Below, in pieces: positions 1 to 5,256 of a stretch of DNA of 7,774 nt; within the stretch, counting starts at the first letter, position 1; every line of letters begins with the position of its first letter. The notes below the pieces were generated by a model. That model was given only the letters and a program-made list of their open reading frames with translations, was not told the DNA's origin and did no database searches. The position numbers were made by a program, and so were the translations under genes. Location: the NCBI GenBank assembly GCA_017618475.1, contig JAFZUF010000097.1, positions 1 to 7,774 of the forward strand, given 5' to 3'. The stretch is from Clostridia bacterium (GTDB lineage Bacteria > Bacillota > Clostridia > Christensenellales > UBA1242).

Positions 1-1
1 C

Positions 2-517
2 ATGGCAAAAAGAAACAAAAACAAATTTGTAAGTTTGATGATCGCTTTGGTTAGTGCTGTGACCGCTGCGGTGGCGTTTATCGGCTTAGCTTGTAACTTT
101 ATTAACCAAAAAAGCACAACTGTCATTGGTGGTTATACCAGTGAAGTAAAATGGAATTTATCAACTTGGTTTGATGCAATTAACGATATGAAAGATTTTG
201 ACGATATCGGTAATTGGCAAGTTGCACGCATTTTGTTGATTATCACTACAATCTTATTAGTGGTTATGTTAGCTTTGTTGGTGGTGCGCTTCTTTGTCAA
301 GCATCCAATCATTAAATGGTCAACTTTCTTAGTCGGTATTGTGGCGGCAGTTTGCGGTGCGTTATTCATGGTTTTAACCTTAATTGGTTGCGGTGCATTG
401 GGCGGCAGCGTATTGGTAGCTAATGTTGAATATTTTGCTAATGTCGGTGTGTATTTGTTCGGTATTGGCGCGGCGGTTTCTGGTATTTCGGCGGCAATCG
501 TTGCTTTGCGTAAATAA
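2..517 (+). CDS. Four-helix integral membrane protein, unknown function
   Basis: I do not recognise this 171-residue protein. It opens with a very basic stretch (MAKRNKNKFV), then a hydrophobic helix at about residues 9-31. A polar segment of about 40 residues follows, rich in Asp, Asn and Trp. Three more hydrophobic helices lie at about 75-98, 104-128 and 146-168, and the protein ends in LRK. The basic N-terminus predicts a cytoplasmic start, which would place the 32-74 loop outside and the C-terminus inside. The ATG is the second base of the window, so its ribosome binding site and upstream neighbour cannot be seen. The gene is probably transcribed separately from rimP, because a promoter and a terminator-like hairpin lie in the 90 bases between them. 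No catalytic motif is visible. Confidence 0.7.
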   Translation: MAKRNKNKFVSLMIALVSAVTAAVAFIGLACNFINQKSTTVIGGYTSEVKWNLSTWFDAINDMKDFDDIGNWQVARILLIITTILLVVMLALLVVRFFVKHPIIKWSTFLVGIVAAVCGALFMVLTLIGCGALGGSVLVANVEYFANVGVYLFGIGAAVSGISAAIVALRK

Positions 518-529
518 TCACGAAAACAG

Positions 530-558
530 TTGCAATTTAATTCACAATGTGTTAATAT
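530..558 (+). promoter_or_regulatory. Putative sigma-A promoter for rimP-nusA-ylxR
   Basis: A TTGCAA box (530-535) and a TAATAT box (553-558) are separated by exactly 17 bases, each matching 4 of 6 consensus positions. A TATAAA at 556-561 overlaps the -10 but would need a 20-base spacer. Transcription would start near 565, just before the hairpin at 566-582. Position and spacing support the call; the individual boxes are only moderate. Confidence 0.45.
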
Positions 559-589
559 AAAAAGGTGGGCCAAACAGGTCCATTTTTTT
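559..589 (+). terminator. Terminator-like hairpin with T-run in front of rimP
   Basis: TGGGCC (566-571) pairs with GGTCCA (577-582), including one G-U wobble, around the loop AAACA. Seven T residues follow (583-589), and the upstream A-run at 559-563 can extend the stem. This is an intrinsic terminator pattern, weak because of the wobble and the six-base core. It may end transcription of the membrane-protein gene. It may also act as an attenuator in the nusA leader, as described for Bacillus subtilis, where NusA stimulates weak intrinsic termination ahead of its own operon. GGTC (577-580) can alternatively pair with GACC (590-593), a possible competing fold. Confidence 0.55.
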
Positions 590-607
590 GACCCAAAGGA
601 GCGGTAA

Positions 608-856
608 ATGGAAAACAAATTTTATGATTTATGCCAAAAAGTCATTGCCGAAGCTGGTTACCAGTTGTTGCGGGTGACTTGGAAAAACCGTGAGTTGTGT
701 TTCTATATCGACAAGGAAGGTGGTATTAACCATACTGATTGCGAAACCGTGACAAGGTTGATTGATCCAATTATCGATGCTAATGACCAAGAGTTGGGCG
801 GTAATTATAGTTTATCGGTCAGCAGCAAGGGTATCGATGGTAAGGATTGGGAATAA
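608..856 (+). CDS. rimP: RimP-family ribosome maturation factor, N-terminal domain only
   Basis: RimP helps assemble the 30S subunit. This 82-residue product matches the RimP N-terminal domain throughout. It has an N-terminal helix, then FYIDKEGGINHTDCETVTR (about residues 32-50; family pattern YIDKxGGIxxDDCxxVSR), and ends at YSLSVSSKGID (family pattern YxLEVSSPGLDRPL). It then stops with tandem TAA codons, so the roughly 70-residue C-terminal SH3-like domain of the usual ~150-residue protein is absent. Only 15 bases separate the stop from nusA, so no remnant of that domain exists in any frame. The conserved Pro of SSPG is Lys here. The start is well set by AAAGGAG at 595-601, six bases upstream. 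The order rimP-nusA-ylxR supports the identity. It could be a natural single-domain form or a decaying gene; the intact spacing and good Shine-Dalgarno site favour the former. Confidence 0.85.
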   Translation: MENKFYDLCQKVIAEAGYQLLRVTWKNRELCFYIDKEGGINHTDCETVTRLIDPIIDANDQELGGNYSLSVSSKGIDGKDWE

Positions 857-871
857 TAAAAGGAGATTAAA

Positions 872-1999
872 ATGACATCAAAAGATTTTTTTGTCGCTTT
901 GAACATGATGGCTACCGAACGTGGCATGGAGGTCAGCGAAATTATTAAGGACTTAGAAGAAGCTTTATCGGTAGCTTTCCGCAAAGCGCATGGAGAAGCC
1001 ATGAACGCACGTGTGGCTTTGAATCCGGAACGTAACACGATTCGTGTTTATAGCTATAAAACTGTCGTTGCCGACGAAGACGAAAAATTCGACAGCGATG
1101 AAGAAGGCTTTGTGCCGTTTGATTATGATAAATTTATTACTTTATCCGAAGCGCGCGAAATTAAAAAGACCGCGAAGATTGGTGACGTTTTGGAACAAGA
1201 AGAAAATCCAAAAGATTTTGGTCGTGTCGCAGCGGTGGCGGTGAAACAAGTTTTGAACCAAAAAATTAAGGAACGTAACCGTAACGCGGCGTTACAGGAA
1301 ATGTCAACACGTGAAGATAAGATTGTGACCGCGAAAGTTAATCGTTTTGAAGGCGGCAAATATTTCTTGGAAATCCCCGGCAGCACTTTGGAAGGTATTC
1401 TTGACGAACGCAATAATTTCCCAGGTCAAACGTTTAAAATTGGTGATTTCGTTAAAGTTTATGTTCCCAAAATTAAAGATATGGGCTACACAAACGACGT
1501 TTTTGTCACCCGTACTCGTCCAGAATTTGTTAAAGTTTTGTTTGAATTAGAAGTGCCAGAAATTGAAAAAGGCGAAATTGAAATTAAAGCGGTGGCGCGT
1601 GAAGCCGGTTATCGTACCAAAATTGCGGTGGCTTCGTTGATTGCAAATATTGACCCGATTGGTGCTTGTGTGGGTGCCAAGGGTGCTCGTATTAATGCCA
1701 TCTTGGATGAAATTCGTCCAGAAAAAGTTGATATCATTCCATGGAGTGAAGATCCGTTGGAATTTATTGCTTCGGCTTTATCGCCGGCGACTGTGTTGCG
1801 TGTTGAAGCGAATGAAGAAGAAAAACGTGCGCGTGTTGTTGTGCCGAATGATAAATTATCATTGGCGATTGGTAAAGCGGGCATGAACGTACGTTTGGCG
1901 GCAAAATTGACCGGTTGGAAGATTGACGTTAAGAGTGAAGAAAAAGCTAATGCCGAAGATGCGGCCTATATTGAGGAATTTACACTCGGTGGCGAATAA
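872..1999 (+). CDS. nusA: Transcription termination/antitermination factor NusA
   Basis: NusA binds RNA polymerase and nascent RNA and controls pausing, intrinsic termination and antitermination. The 375-residue length equals the Firmicutes form without C-terminal acidic repeats. The N-terminal polymerase-binding domain spans about residues 1-145, S1 about 148-212, KH1 about 220-290 and KH2 about 291-355. Diagnostic stretches include RTRPEFVKVLFELEVPEI (214-231) and REAGYRTKIAVAS (243-255). The KH1 loop reads GACVGAKGARI (GAKG at 268-271), where most family members have GxRG. The KH2 loop reads AIGKAGMNVRLAAKLTGW (GKAG at 334-337). AAAAGGAG at 858-865 lies six bases before the ATG. The gene follows rimP by 15 bases and its 3' end overlaps the likely ylxR start, so the three genes are almost certainly co-transcribed. 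Confidence 0.97.
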   Translation: MTSKDFFVALNMMATERGMEVSEIIKDLEEALSVAFRKAHGEAMNARVALNPERNTIRVYSYKTVVADEDEKFDSDEEGFVPFDYDKFITLSEAREIKKTAKIGDVLEQEENPKDFGRVAAVAVKQVLNQKIKERNRNAALQEMSTREDKIVTAKVNRFEGGKYFLEIPGSTLEGILDERNNFPGQTFKIGDFVKVYVPKIKDMGYTNDVFVTRTRPEFVKVLFELEVPEIEKGEIEIKAVAREAGYRTKIAVASLIANIDPIGACVGAKGARINAILDEIRPEKVDIIPWSEDPLEFIASALSPATVLRVEANEEEKRARVVVPNDKLSLAIGKAGMNVRLAAKLTGWKIDVKSEEKANAEDAAYIEEFTLGGE

Positions 2000-2237
2000 G
2001 CAACAGACGATTGAACGCATTTGTTGTGTTTGTCGTAAATTGCAACCGATTGACCAAATGACACGTGTTGTGCGTGTGGGTGGTGAGTTTTTAGTGCAAA
2101 CTGACAAACGATTAAACGGTCGCGGGGCGCATGTGTGTTCCGCGTGTTTGCAAAGTCCAAACTTGCAAAAAAGTTTGTGTCGTAGTTTCAAAACACAATT
2201 ACCAGCCACGATTTTTCAGCAACTGACGGGAAAATGA
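1989..2237 (+). CDS. ylxR: YlxR-family RNA-binding protein (DUF448, RnpM)
   Basis: This small YlxR-family protein is normally encoded right after nusA. Bacillus subtilis YlxR (RnpM) has been reported to bind and modulate RNase P. I place the start at GTG 1989, giving 82 residues. The open frame extends further upstream into nusA, but homology only begins around TIERICCVCRK, and GAGGAA at 1973-1978 sits ten bases before the GTG. Family marks are the ICCVCRK motif (about residues 12-18), DQMTRVVRV, the GRGAHVC motif (about 45-51; usual GRGAYIC) and a C-terminal SFKTQLP. The gene overlaps the nusA stop by 11 bases, which suggests translational coupling. The cluster ends here: ylxQ, infB and rbfA, which usually follow, are not present downstream. 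Confidence 0.9.
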   Translation: MANKQQTIERICCVCRKLQPIDQMTRVVRVGGEFLVQTDKRLNGRGAHVCSACLQSPNLQKSLCRSFKTQLPATIFQQLTGK

Positions 2238-2266
2238 TTGCGGCAAAGTTTGATTTGGGCTACTAT
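2238..2266 (+). promoter_or_regulatory. Possible promoter for the glycosyltransferase gene
   Basis: TTGCGG (2238-2243) and TACTAT (2261-2266) are 17 bases apart, in the 37-base gap after ylxR. The -10-like box ends eight bases before the ATG at 2275, so a transcript from here would have almost no leader. Matches are weak (3/6 and 4/6). A similar arrangement beginning TTGCGGC occurs ahead of the gene at 5257. Confidence 0.25.
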
Positions 2267-2274
2267 TAAGCAGT

Positions 2275-3351
2275 ATGAAAAAAGTGATGATTTTAATGGC
2301 GGAACGCACCGGCACGGGACATAAGTCTGCCGCCAACGCGTTGGAACGTCGTTTGAAAGAACTTGATTGTACTGTTAAGCAAGTGAACTGTTTTCCATTG
2401 ATGGGTAAGCTTGGTGTCAAAATGGAAAATTGTTATATTCCGTTGACGACCAAGAATCCGTTTGCTTGGAAGATTGCACACGGTTTTACGCAAATCTTTC
2501 CGGACATTATGCACAGTTGGATTTATCATCGTGTAAAGAAAGGATTGTTGGCCGAAATTAAAGCATTTGTACCGGATGTGATTATTTCGGTGCACAGCAT
2601 GTTTACCAAGGCGGTTTCACGGTTATTGCGTAAAAATCACTTAGATATTCCGTTTGTGGTGGGGGTAATTGATTTAGTTAATCCGCCAAAAGTTTGGCGT
2701 GACCGTCGTGCGCAAATGTCTTTTGTCCCAACTGAAGTTGTGTGTCAACAATATTTGAAGGTGGGATTTAAGCCGGAACAGTTGCAAGTTTCGGGTTTCC
2801 CAATTCGCGAAGATATTGTGCCACCAAAGGCTCCCAAAATAGTTGCAGATAAAGTTCATATTTTAATGGTTAATCCGTCGATTAATTTAAAAAAGAATTT
2901 GGCTTATGTGCGTGAATTGGCGCAAATTGAGTGCGCGGAAATTACTTTTGTTTGCGGACGTGATGAAAGATTGTTACAAGCTTTGACCAAAGAAAAGGCA
3001 CAAAATCCACAACTTAAAAATGTGCAAGTTTTAGGTTTTGTGTCCAATATGCCAGATTTGTTAAATTGGGCGCATATTTTATTATCGAAAGCCGGTCCGA
3101 ATATGTTGTTAGAAGGTACGCGTAGTGGTACAGCCGTGATTGTTACCGGACATATTCCTGGGCAAGAAGCAAAAAACTATCAGTATATTACTACTAATCG
3201 TTGTGGTGCGCGTTGCGAAAATCCACGTAAAATTAGGGCTTTAGTGCAAGGATGGATTGATGGTGATTTATTGCCTGGATACTTAAACAATGCGTTGCAT
3301 GCTGGTGCTAACGATGGTGCAAAGATGATTGCCGATTATTTGGCAAAATAA
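2275..3351 (+). CDS. GT28/MGDG synthase-type glycosyltransferase (UgtP/MurG superfamily)
   Basis: This is probably a cytosolic, membrane-associated glycosyltransferase that moves a sugar from a nucleotide sugar to a lipid acceptor such as diacylglycerol. The 358-residue protein has the two-domain GT-B layout. The N-terminal MGDG-synthase domain opens with KKVMILMAERTGTGHKSAA (2-20; family pattern GGGHxSAA) and includes VDLVNPP-like residues at 131-138 and the VSGFPIREDI segment (172-181). The C-terminal nucleotide-sugar domain has VLGFVSNMPDLL (252-263), SKAGPNMLLEG (271-281; usual TKPGGxTxxEA) and HIPGQEAKN (293-301; usual PIPGQExxN), the GT28 donor-site signature. The GGH motif reads GTGH, and PG reads AG. 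No Shine-Dalgarno site precedes the ATG, but homology begins at once, so the start is sound. Substrate and acceptor cannot be told from sequence; MurG itself is less likely given the N-terminal domain. Confidence 0.85.
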   Translation: MKKVMILMAERTGTGHKSAANALERRLKELDCTVKQVNCFPLMGKLGVKMENCYIPLTTKNPFAWKIAHGFTQIFPDIMHSWIYHRVKKGLLAEIKAFVPDVIISVHSMFTKAVSRLLRKNHLDIPFVVGVIDLVNPPKVWRDRRAQMSFVPTEVVCQQYLKVGFKPEQLQVSGFPIREDIVPPKAPKIVADKVHILMVNPSINLKKNLAYVRELAQIECAEITFVCGRDERLLQALTKEKAQNPQLKNVQVLGFVSNMPDLLNWAHILLSKAGPNMLLEGTRSGTAVIVTGHIPGQEAKNYQYITTNRCGARCENPRKIRALVQGWIDGDLLPGYLNNALHAGANDGAKMIADYLAK

Positions 3352-3379
3352 CTTTTTACACTGTGAATTTAAATATAAT

Positions 3380-3409
3380 TTGATATTTTAGATTTGTTTA
3401 TGTTATAAT
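3380..3409 (+). promoter_or_regulatory. Extended -10 promoter of tRNA-Ser
   Basis: TTGATA (3380-3385) and a perfect TATAAT (3404-3409) are 18 bases apart. The -10 is preceded by TG at 3401-3402, giving the extended TGnTATAAT form. The tRNA begins 12 bases after the box. This is the strongest promoter in the window and fits a stable-RNA gene. Confidence 0.8.
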
Positions 3410-3421
3410 GCCTTTATCCAC

Positions 3422-3509
3422 GGAAGGGTGTCAGAGTGGTCGAATGTACCTGTCTCGAAAACAGGTGTGCCGCAAGGTACCGCAGGTTCAAATCCTGTCC
3501 CTTCCGCCA
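3422..3509 (+). tRNA. tRNA-Ser(CGA), CCA encoded
   Basis: The acceptor stem GGAAGGG (3422-3428) pairs fully with CCCTTCC (3499-3505), followed by discriminator G3506 and an encoded CCA (3507-3509). The anticodon stem CCTGT/ACAGG (3449-3453, 3461-3465) encloses CTCGAAA, which puts the anticodon CGA at 3456-3458, reading UCG. A long variable arm (GTGCC-GCAA-GGTAC type) follows, as expected for a class II serine tRNA. The T arm contains GGTTCAAATCC. A run of seven T residues begins two bases after the CCA and may help to end transcription. Confidence 0.96.
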
Positions 3510-3572
3510 CTTTTTTTGTTATCATTATTGAAGTTTATTTAGGTAAGGGGTTAAGGAGGTTTTGGTATTTTC

Positions 3573-4148
3573 ATGGGGACTTTTAATTATGTGTTATCAC
3601 AAATATTGGTAATCATTGCGATTGGTTTATATGCATTTACATTTTTATTAAAAACTAAAAAAAACATTTTAATATTTGGATTAATTGGTGTGGTGTTAAA
3701 CACCATTTCATTTGTTTTGTTAGGAGCTTATACCGGTGCGGTTGTTAATTTGGTCGCGATGGTGCGTTCGTTTTGGTTTTTTATTGAAGAAAAAAGAGGT
3801 AAACGTACTTGGGTGTCTTTAACTGTGGTAATGATTTTGATTATAGTCGCAACCATTTTCACTTATCAAAGCCCAATTGATTTATTACCATTAATTGCTG
3901 GTTTGACATATGCTTATACTTGTTGGCAAAAAAATGTTGTTTTATATCGTTGGTCAGGTGTTTTGGTGAGTGTGATTTACATTGTTTATGATATTTACTT
4001 CAAATCTATTTTTGGTGTAGTGAGCGAATCGTTTGCAATTACTTGTGCGGTAGTTGGCTTGATTATGGGGTTTATTAAAAATAAAAAGACACCCGCGGTT
4101 GATAACGTGGTGGCTGATAGATTGAACGAACCGATTGTAAATGAATAA
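3573..4148 (+). CDS. YgjV-family multi-pass inner membrane protein
   Basis: The 191-residue protein resembles the YgjV family (bacterial inner membrane protein of unknown function). Hydrophobic helices lie at about 6-26, 31-50, 54-71, 79-97, 101-117, 124-142 and 148-168, followed by a polar cytoplasmic tail. Family-like features are the GAYTGAVVNLVAMVRSFWF stretch (51-69), the LIAGLTYAYTCWQ segment (107-119) and IVYDIYF (137-143). A strong AAGGAGG lies at 3553-3559, thirteen bases before the ATG, longer than usual. No other ATG, GTG or TTG fits better, so ATG 3573 is kept. The gene stands alone between tRNA-Ser and a convergent minus-strand pair. The substrate is unknown. A PnuC-like or semiSWEET-like small transporter would be the alternative reading of a Trp-rich small multi-pass protein, but the overall pattern favours YgjV. 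Confidence 0.75.
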   Translation: MGTFNYVLSQILVIIAIGLYAFTFLLKTKKNILIFGLIGVVLNTISFVLLGAYTGAVVNLVAMVRSFWFFIEEKRGKRTWVSLTVVMILIIVATIFTYQSPIDLLPLIAGLTYAYTCWQKNVVLYRWSGVLVSVIYIVYDIYFKSIFGVVSESFAITCAVVGLIMGFIKNKKTPAVDNVVADRLNEPIVNE

Positions 4149-4166
4149 TTATTAGTGTGATATGTA

Positions 4167-4199
4167 CTCAATGGTTTGGCTGTGAACCAGACCATTGGG
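4167..4199. other. Strong stem-loop between convergent genes
   Basis: Bases 4167-4179 pair with 4187-4199 over 13 positions (core AATGGTTTGG with CCAGACCATT, with G-U wobbles) around the loop CTGTGAA. It sits 19 bases after the ygjV-like stop and 17 bases beyond the stop of the minus-strand Cys-rich gene. It could serve as an mRNA 3'-end structure for both. Neither side has a T-run, so a classic intrinsic terminator is not supported. Confidence 0.5.
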
Positions 4200-4215
4200 G
4201 TGGTGTGCCGTTAGT

Positions 4216-4554
4216 TTAGGACTGGTTTGCGGAGCAATTTAAAATTGCATTTGGCACCGGTAAGCCGTAAGTTTTATCGCATAGCGTAAAACAAATGGGG
4301 CATGATGGTGTGAAAACAAAATTAGCGCAAACACTTTGGCAGCAACAACACGAAAGCTTAATTACTTCACACAAAGTTTGACACTGGTATTCAGCGACAA
4401 CTTTTAGCGCGCAACCGCAGGTGCAAACGCAAAGTTGTGTACAACAGGAACAAGCGGTGCATGTTTTTAGCATTTTCCCATTACAAGAAAAAACTGTTAT
4501 TTTGCATGGTGTTTGGGAACAAAATATTTTTAAAATTACAAATTTACAAAACAT
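4216..4554 (-). CDS. Extremely Cys-rich small beta-sandwich protein, unknown function
   Basis: This 112-residue protein has 23 cysteines (about 20%), no histidine and no signal peptide. I know no named family for it. The start is ATG at 4554: AAAAGGAG overlaps the stop region of the upstream gene and lies six bases before it; an in-frame start ten codons earlier is inside that gene. Cysteines occur as CTAC (32-35), CSCC, CVCTCGC (42-48), CQTLC (58-62), four in a row (69-72) and CPIC (85-88). With Cys ignored, the order KITVFSCNGKMLKT (18-31), GCALKVVAEYQ (47-57), EVIKL (63-67) and ANFVF (77-81) reads like a Cna-B/carboxypeptidase-regulatory-like beta-sandwich. The C-terminus, FTLCDKTYGLPVPNAILN (89-106), matches the C-terminus of the upstream gene product. 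The many hydrophobic residues suit a disulfide-bonded structural protein better than a metallothionein. A spore-coat role is inference. Confidence 0.75.
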   Translation of the reverse strand: MFCKFVILKIFCSQTPCKITVFSCNGKMLKTCTACSCCTQLCVCTCGCALKVVAEYQCQTLCEVIKLSCCCCQSVCANFVFTPSCPICFTLCDKTYGLPVPNAILNCSANQS

Positions 4555-4567
4555 GTCGTGCTCCTTT

Positions 4568-5125
4568 TTAGTCTTCTGTTTCAAAATTTAAATTGGCGCT
4601 TTGGATTGGCATGCCGGTATAATTGGCATCGGTCAAGGTAAAGTTTTGTTCCGTACATTTGAGCGTATTGATTACATATTCGGCTTGGGTTTCGTCACCC
4701 ATACCAACTGCGAAAACGCCTTCGTACGGATTGTGGTTTTCGTCACTGGTTAATTGTTTGAAATACAACGTGTATGGATTTTGCGCCGAACCATAAGGGA
4801 CATTATTAAATGTTGCCACGCCATTTTCATTAACTTCAACCACTGAACCATATTGGGTTTCGCCAGTTTCATCGGTCATTACTACCGAACCGGACGTGAT
4901 TGGTGTGCCACCTTCCGATCCTGTTTCGTTAAACGTAACGGTTAAAGTGCCAGACGCTGATAAAGTAAACGCTCCGGATTGACTGGTGGCGTTAACCGTG
5001 TAACTGGTCGGTGCCAAGGTCGTTAAATCGTAGCCCGGGGCATACGTTGCCGATACGGTATAAGTGCCATATTGCATATTTTCTGAACCGCTTCCGTCGG
5101 TAATTAAAACATTATAATTTGCCAT
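4568..5125 (-). CDS. Ser/Thr-rich beta-sandwich (Ig/Cna-B-like) protein, unknown function
   Basis: This 185-residue acidic protein is dominated by Thr, Ser, Gly and aromatic beta-strand patterns. Region 1 (about 3-58) has GTYTVSATYAPGYDLTTL. Region 2 (about 59-155) opens with LTVTFNETG and GTPITSGSVVMTD (73-85) and continues with NGVATFNNVPYG (101-112) and YTLYFKQL, the strand order of Cna-B/carboxypeptidase-regulatory-like domains. The last part, FTLTDANYTGMPIQSANLN (162-180), resembles the first strands of a third such domain and stops there. There is one Cys (157). No signal peptide, membrane anchor or sortase signal is seen, unusual for this fold. The ATG is the only plausible start, yet the clear AAAAGGAG (5142-5149) is 16 bases away. 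It lies 13 bases ahead of the Cys-rich gene and is surely co-transcribed with it. A spore-surface or structural role is possible but not shown. Confidence 0.75.
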   Translation of the reverse strand: MANYNVLITDGSGSENMQYGTYTVSATYAPGYDLTTLAPTSYTVNATSQSGAFTLSASGTLTVTFNETGSEGGTPITSGSVVMTDETGETQYGSVVEVNENGVATFNNVPYGSAQNPYTLYFKQLTSDENHNPYEGVFAVGMGDETQAEYVINTLKCTEQNFTLTDANYTGMPIQSANLNFETED

Positions 5126-5152
5126 AGTTAATTCTTTAGTACTCCTTTTGTG

Positions 5153-5165
5153 GGCACATAGTGCC
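5153..5165. repeat. Short GC-rich inverted repeat in the leader of the minus-strand pair
   Basis: GGCAC (5153-5157) and GTGCC (5161-5165) form a perfect inverted repeat around ATA. It lies just upstream of the Shine-Dalgarno site of the minus-strand gene pair and within the 131-base divergent intergenic region. It could be a leader hairpin or a protein-binding site. It is short, so chance is possible. Confidence 0.35.
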
Positions 5166-5216
5166 TGTTTTAGGTTATTAAAAGTTGAAACAAAATGTTA
5201 AAGCGTAAAATTTACT

Positions 5217-5245
5217 TTGCGGCGCAGTGGTTAATCAGTTATGCT
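5217..5245 (+). promoter_or_regulatory. Possible promoter for the TfoX-like gene
   Basis: TTGCGG (5217-5222) and TATGCT (5240-5245) are 17 bases apart, and the second box ends 11 bases before ATG 5257. Matches to consensus are weak to moderate (3/6 and 4/6). The support is the spacing and the resemblance to the arrangement ahead of the gene at 2275, not the boxes alone. Confidence 0.25.
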
Positions 5246-5256
5246 AACTGTAAGTT

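Noticed and set aside
518..607. Riboswitch or protein-binding leader beyond the hairpin
   Set aside because: Only about 40 bases would be transcribed before rimP, too short for a known aptamer.
133..618. Long open frame of 161 codons on the minus strand
   Set aside because: It lies antisense to the membrane-protein gene, which has coherent helices. Its translation is low-complexity Thr/Ala/Asn/Lys with no domain pattern, typical of a shadow frame.
840..875. Frameshift that removed the RimP C-terminal domain
   Set aside because: Only 15 bases lie between the stop and the nusA start, with the nusA Shine-Dalgarno site among them. No remnant can be hidden there, so it is a truncation and not a frameshift.
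1923..1988. Earlier start for ylxR inside nusA
   Set aside because: The extra residues do not resemble the YlxR family, and no better Shine-Dalgarno site precedes them; GTG 1989 gives the usual length.
4167..4199. Intrinsic terminator for the ygjV-like gene
   Set aside because: The stem is strong, but no T-run follows on either strand, so it is listed only as a stem-loop.
4216..4554. Metallothionein, lantibiotic precursor or other Cys-rich peptide
   Set aside because: It has no leader peptide or modification genes nearby, no His, and too many large hydrophobic residues. The beta-sandwich pattern explains the non-Cys residues better.
4555..4584. Ten-residue N-terminal extension of the Cys-rich protein
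   Set aside because: These codons contain the Shine-Dalgarno site and the end of the upstream gene. The ATG at 4554 has ideal spacing.
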